A DNA stretch of 64,000 nucleotides from NCBI GenBank assembly GCA_046328715.1, contig JAXLWB010000002.1, positions 186,001 to 250,000 of the forward strand, read 5' to 3'. The position numbers and the translations under genes are program-made. The DNA comes from JAXLWB01 sp046328715. Lineage in GTDB: Bacteria; Chloroflexota; Anaerolineae; Caldilineales; Caldilineaceae. The first letter of the stretch is position 1; each line of letters begins with the position of its first letter. Of this stretch, positions 60,833-64,000 are shown piece by piece. The notes beneath the pieces were generated by a model. The model saw only the letters and a list, made by a program, of their open reading frames with translations. It was not told the origin of the DNA and did no database searches.

Positions 60833-60868
60833 AGTGGACATTGGGCCAGTCAAGGCTCAATGTCCACT
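60833..60868 (-). terminator. Hairpin downstream of the S41 protease gene
   Basis: 15-bp stem with one G-T pair (AGTGGACATTGGGCC at 60833-60847 and complement at 60854-60868), 6-base loop, 14 bases after the stop on the minus strand, followed there by ATTCTTTCTC. Confidence 0.7.
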
Positions 60869-60881
60869 TGACCAAAGAGCA

Positions 60882-62138
60882 CTATTTTTTCGTCAGCAAT
60901 TCAATCGCCTTCTGCAATTGAAGATCGCCGCTCTCATTCACCTGCTGAAGCGTGTCTTGTTTGACAGCATCGGGGGTAAGGAGCGTAGTTTGGGCAGGCA
61001 AGGTAACTTCAATGTCCGGTTTGATTCCTTGTTTGCGGATCAGGCGGCCGTTCGGGGTCAGCCATTGGCGGGTGCCGAGCAGTAGTGCCGAACCGTCGGA
61101 CAGGGCAAAGGGTTGCAGAACAGTTCCAGTACCGAAGGTCGTTTCACCGATTAGTTGCCCCCGTTGATGATCCTGGATGGCGCCAGCAAAGATCTCTGCG
61201 GCACTGGCACTGCCCGGATTAATCAAAACTACCATTGGCAGGTCGGTGGCAACACCCCCCTTTTCCACGGCAAAGGGTGTGCGATTGTCGTCTGCGTCGG
61301 CTTCCAAAAGAACGTTGCCATCGTTGAGGAATTGGCTGGTCACCTTGACAGCCTGTTCGAGTAAACCACCCGGATTATTGCGCACATCGACGATCAAGGC
61401 TTTGGCTCCAGCGGCTTTGGCATCTTGGAGCGCGCTGATCATACTCGAACTCGCCTTTTCGCTGAACTGACTTAGACGAACCAGCGCGATCTGAGTTTCG
61501 GGGATCATTGTCCAGTTGACAATCGGGATCGTAATTTCACCACGCGTAATGGTGAGTTCGATACTTTGCTCACCAACCTGACTTTGAGCACCGTCCTGAC
61601 GGAAGAGGCTCAAGCTAACCTTGGTGTTGGCTGGGCCACGAATCTTGGCACTGATTTCGCTCAGACTCAGGGCACTCACATCCTCGCCGTCGACCTTGAG
61701 AATCACATCGCCTGCCTTAACCCCTGCTTTTTGCGCTGGCGAGCCATCAAAGGCAGCAACAATGATCGGCAAGCCATCACGTTGACCTAGTTCTGCCCCA
61801 ATGCCGGTAAATTGACCGGAAATGGCAGTCTCCTGCATGGCCCTCTCCTTGGGATCGAGAAAGGCAGTATGACCTGTATCGCCCAGTGCCTCAACCATAC
61901 CACGAATGGCACCATAGACCAGTTGCGTGGTATCTAAGGTTTTGCGGTCAACGAACTTGGTTTCGATCAGATTCCAGGCTTGCCAAAAAACATCGAACTG
62001 TGTCGGTTGACTGGAAGTACGCACGATGGTTGGGGTAAAGAGATCGTTATTGCCGATAAACAGCCCCGCCCCAAACGCCACAGCTCCGAATACCCCAACT
62101 CCAAGAAGGATGGCTACTACGATAATGAACCTTTTCAT
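60882..62138 (-). CDS. S41 C-terminal-processing peptidase-like protein (CtpA type) lacking the catalytic Lys
   Basis: 418 aa. One N-terminal membrane segment (VAILLGVGVFGAVAFGAGLF), a PDZ domain (GSPAQKAGVKAGDVILKVDG) and the S41 domain: VDVRNNPGGLLEQAV, then LINPGSASAAEIFAGAIQDH with nucleophile Ser312. The general-base Lys, 25 residues later in Prc/CtpA (TFGKG), is Thr337 here (TFGTGTVLQP). The protein is otherwise complete (DGSALLLGTRQWLTPNGRLI). Either another residue activates the Ser, or the protein binds without cutting. It is extracytoplasmic by its anchor. Confidence 0.9.
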   Translation of the reverse strand: MKRFIIVVAILLGVGVFGAVAFGAGLFIGNNDLFTPTIVRTSSQPTQFDVFWQAWNLIETKFVDRKTLDTTQLVYGAIRGMVEALGDTGHTAFLDPKERAMQETAISGQFTGIGAELGQRDGLPIIVAAFDGSPAQKAGVKAGDVILKVDGEDVSALSLSEISAKIRGPANTKVSLSLFRQDGAQSQVGEQSIELTITRGEITIPIVNWTMIPETQIALVRLSQFSEKASSSMISALQDAKAAGAKALIVDVRNNPGGLLEQAVKVTSQFLNDGNVLLEADADDNRTPFAVEKGGVATDLPMVVLINPGSASAAEIFAGAIQDHQRGQLIGETTFGTGTVLQPFALSDGSALLLGTRQWLTPNGRLIRKQGIKPDIEVTLPAQTTLLTPDAVKQDTLQQVNESGDLQLQKAIELLTKK

Positions 62139-62493
62139 TCCATTCTACCCTTTGCTGCACCCTGCCCCTTACCCACCTGTAAGGTTTGACGACCTGGAAA
62201 ATTGATGTAAGAAGATCCGCTGCCTAACATTTCTGCTTATTAGGAACTTGGATCAATTTTCCTCTTGTGAGGAATCTCTTACTAATAACACATCCAGTGG
62301 TGCTTTGTCTGTAGGACAATCTTGATTGCATTACACCCACCGCACCGAGATAATTCAGAATTTATGCCATGGGGACTCAGTGCATAACCTGTGCCTGGCC
62401 AAAAAAGAGAGCCATCCGTTGATGGCTCTCCGTCATTCTACCGATTGTGCAGGGTGTCAGGTACTGCCGATGTGAATCGCAACCTGTGCAATG
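62139..62493. other. Spacer between S41 and BI-1 genes
   Basis: 355 bases; contains the BI-1 terminator at 62401-62430 and otherwise nothing I recognise. Confidence 0.5.
62401..62430 (-). terminator. Rho-independent terminator of the BI-1 gene
   Basis: Perfect 10-bp stem GAGAGCCATC (62407-62416) with complement at 62421-62430, 4-base loop; on the minus strand it is followed by TTTTTT. It lies 64 bases after the gene stop. Confidence 0.9.
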
Positions 62494-63201
62494 TTACCGT
62501 CGGCGTCCACCCATCAAGCGCAACATGAAGAGGAACATGTTGATAAAGTCGAGGTAGAGTTTGAGCGCGCCATAGATGCCGAGCTTTGCGGCTGCCTCGC
62601 CCTGCGTGCCGACCGAAGCGGCCATCCGTCCGATACGCTGTGTATCAAAGGCAGTTAGCCCCGTGAAGAGCAGCACGCCGACGACACTAATCAGCATATC
62701 CAGCGGGCCGCTGCCCACGAAGATATTGATCACCATAGCGATCAACAGGCCGATCAATCCCATCATCAGATAGGTGCCCATCTTGGTCAGATCAACTTGG
62801 GTGGTGTAACCGATGATCGACATGGCACCAAACAAGGCCGCGGTTGCGACAAAGGCGGTCGTAATCGTCGTTCCGCTATAGGCCAAAAGGATAATCGAAA
62901 GGGTAAAGCCATTAAGCGCTGCATAGACAAAAAAGAGTCCGGTCGCCACAGCCGCCGAGAGTCGATTAAAGCCAAAGCTCAGCCCCATGACCATGCCCAA
63001 CTCTGCAACCATCGCTACAATCAAGATCACTGGATTGAGCGCAAGGTTGAGCAGCGGGGTACTCACCGTCAGAAAGGCCACAAGCGCAGTGAGTAACGTG
63101 CCAAGACCCATCCAGACATAGACCTGACGCATGATAGGTTGCAAGTTGACTCTACTCTCACTGGGGTAAGAGAACGATCCATCGCGATTGAAACTGTTCA
63201 T
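62494..63201 (-). CDS. Bax inhibitor-1/YccA family membrane protein
   Basis: 235 aa with seven membrane helices. Typical segments: VYVWMGLGTLLTALVAFLTV, GLFFVYAALNGFTLSIILLA, TTAFVATAALFGAMSIIGYT, and the C-terminal FDTQRIGRMAASVG and LKLYLDFINMFLFMLRLMGG. Members form pH-sensitive calcium leak channels or modulate membrane proteases. The ATG at 63199-63201 follows AGGAGGAAG closely; the open frame to 63243 is not needed. Monocistronic with its own terminator. Confidence 0.94.
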   Translation of the reverse strand: MNSFNRDGSFSYPSESRVNLQPIMRQVYVWMGLGTLLTALVAFLTVSTPLLNLALNPVILIVAMVAELGMVMGLSFGFNRLSAAVATGLFFVYAALNGFTLSIILLAYSGTTITTAFVATAALFGAMSIIGYTTQVDLTKMGTYLMMGLIGLLIAMVINIFVGSGPLDMLISVVGVLLFTGLTAFDTQRIGRMAASVGTQGEAAAKLGIYGALKLYLDFINMFLFMLRLMGGRRR

Positions 63202-63309
63202 TATCTTCCTCCTCAATATACGTTTGCGTTGACGCAGGTACACTTATACCACAACAAACCCAGTACCCTTGTCGCAACCGCTTGTACAGCTAACCCCATT
63301 GGTGACAAA

Positions 63310-64000
63310 TTAAGCGTTTAGAGCGATTGTCAACTTGAGGGAGAGAAGAGTTGACGGTTGGTCAGAACGGATAGATTTAAGAATGCCCAGGCGTTTGACA
63401 TTGGCAACAAGATAATCAATCAGGTTGTCGGCATTCCCCTTGTGATGAGTCCTAGCAAAGAAAGGAAGCGAGCGATAGACCATCTCCATAGAAATGCGAG
63501 CAAAGGGTTTGTTGAGTTGCTGAGCGACTTGGTCGGTCAGGTCAACCAGAATATAGAGAATCCAGGTCGCCCAGAGTTGCATTTGTGCAGCATTCTGAGC
63601 CGAACAATGAAAGAAAAGCTAAACCGAGCAGGCGTTTGACAATGGCATAGGCATCTTCAATTCGCCAGCGTTGCCAGTAAAGAGCCACGGCATACTCAAC
63701 GGGAAGATGCGATGCATCGAGGTCGTTGGTGAGATAGCGATACCGCTTGCCGTGATAGAGGATTGAATCAGGCGCACTTGCTGGCGGTCATCACCTTGTC
63801 AATCAACCGATTTGGTCATGCACCACAGCAGTTTTGAGCAGCAACGATTCCCCCTGGAATGCCAGATTGCTCTTGGCACGTGTGATGAAAAAGACACCTT
63901 GTTCACCAAGGTGGCGGAAGAAAAGTATTGGTGAAACCCAAATCGAAAATGAGCAGGCTGCCTGTGAGCAGATGGGAGCGCACTTTGTCGAGAAAGCTTT
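63310..64000 (-). mobile_element. Decayed IS4-family transposase, cut by the window end
   Basis: Minus-strand pieces in several frames. Near the window edge, GSLLIFDLGFTN holds a catalytic Asp. Further on, YRYLTNDLDASHLPVEYAVA and LYWQRWRIEDAYAIVK give the Y-(2)-R-(3)-E-(6)-K signature of IS4-type DDE transposases. The intact C-terminal part (63310-63582) reads QLWATWILYILVDLTDQVAQ and SMEMVYRSLPFF. At least three frameshifts (near 63620, 63780 and 63910) separate the parts, so it is inactive. I cannot see inverted terminal repeats within the window. Confidence 0.85.

Noticed and set aside
1..64000. tRNA and rRNA genes
   Set aside because: I looked for T-arm-like GGTTCRA strings with CCA-side stems and for conserved rRNA strings in all spacers and found none; a covariance search would be decisive.

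Overview
The window looks like a chromosomal segment of a filament-type Chloroflexota bacterium (Anaerolineae/Caldilineae-like), GC roughly 50-53%. The indications are secreted proteins with long PTATPTNT-type linkers, secreted proteins carrying an 'FLPL' motif, a 7TM-type histidine kinase, many lone kinases and regulators, and gene-poor spacers filled with palindromes. This is inference from protein style. There is no rRNA, tRNA or CRISPR array in the window that I can support.

Layout. 0-8 kb is a housekeeping block: glycosyltransferase and double-GNAT protein (minus), then rplS-rnhB-yraN-miaA (plus) and a long RelA/SpoT gene with its own promoter and leader. 8-14.5 kb holds an atypical response regulator, oligoendopeptidase F, an HTH regulator/nucleotidyltransferase pair with a 44-bp perfect palindrome upstream, an aldo/keto reductase and a DinB-like protein.

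14.5-27.8 kb is a defence island, all on the plus strand: hsdR (with an inserted carboxypeptidase-regulatory-like domain), a RAYT transposase, an XRE-type regulator with its own strong promoter, hsdM, hsdS, an unusual 842-aa second methylase-like protein, an AAA ATPase and an HNH endonuclease. The ATPase has one in-frame TGA and the HNH gene one frameshift at a T-run, so the accessory module appears to be decaying. Sixteen copies of one REP-like palindrome lie in the gaps of this island and nowhere else in the window.

27.7-44 kb carries sugar kinases, an orphan polyamine-type binding lipoprotein, two large secreted proteins (a PTATPTNT/SdrD-like adhesin and a subtilisin with an SVNWN repeat tail), and a sugar-utilisation locus (PfkB kinase, FGGY kinase, SDR). 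In that locus a deletion has fused the remnant of an ABC permease to a remnant of a class I aldolase. 44-51 kb is an envelope-stress-like locus on the minus strand (OmpR regulator, histidine kinase, a 44-aa membrane protein not previously listed, HtrA with a PepSY tail), followed by a Yx(F/W/Y)xxD lipoprotein, a YetF protein and a cNMP-binding DUF1003 protein.

51-64 kb carries an MprF-like protein, DoxX, an MFS exporter, a duplicated PRC-barrel protein, a Cys-rich secreted protein, a LuxR-regulator remnant, a DUF1634/TauE pair, a CtpA-like protease lacking the catalytic lysine, a Bax-inhibitor-1 protein and a decayed IS4-family transposase cut by the window end.

The best candidates for something undescribed are the six-component restriction island with its second methylase-like subunit and clustered REP/RAYT system, and the regulator-kinase-microprotein-HtrA locus.
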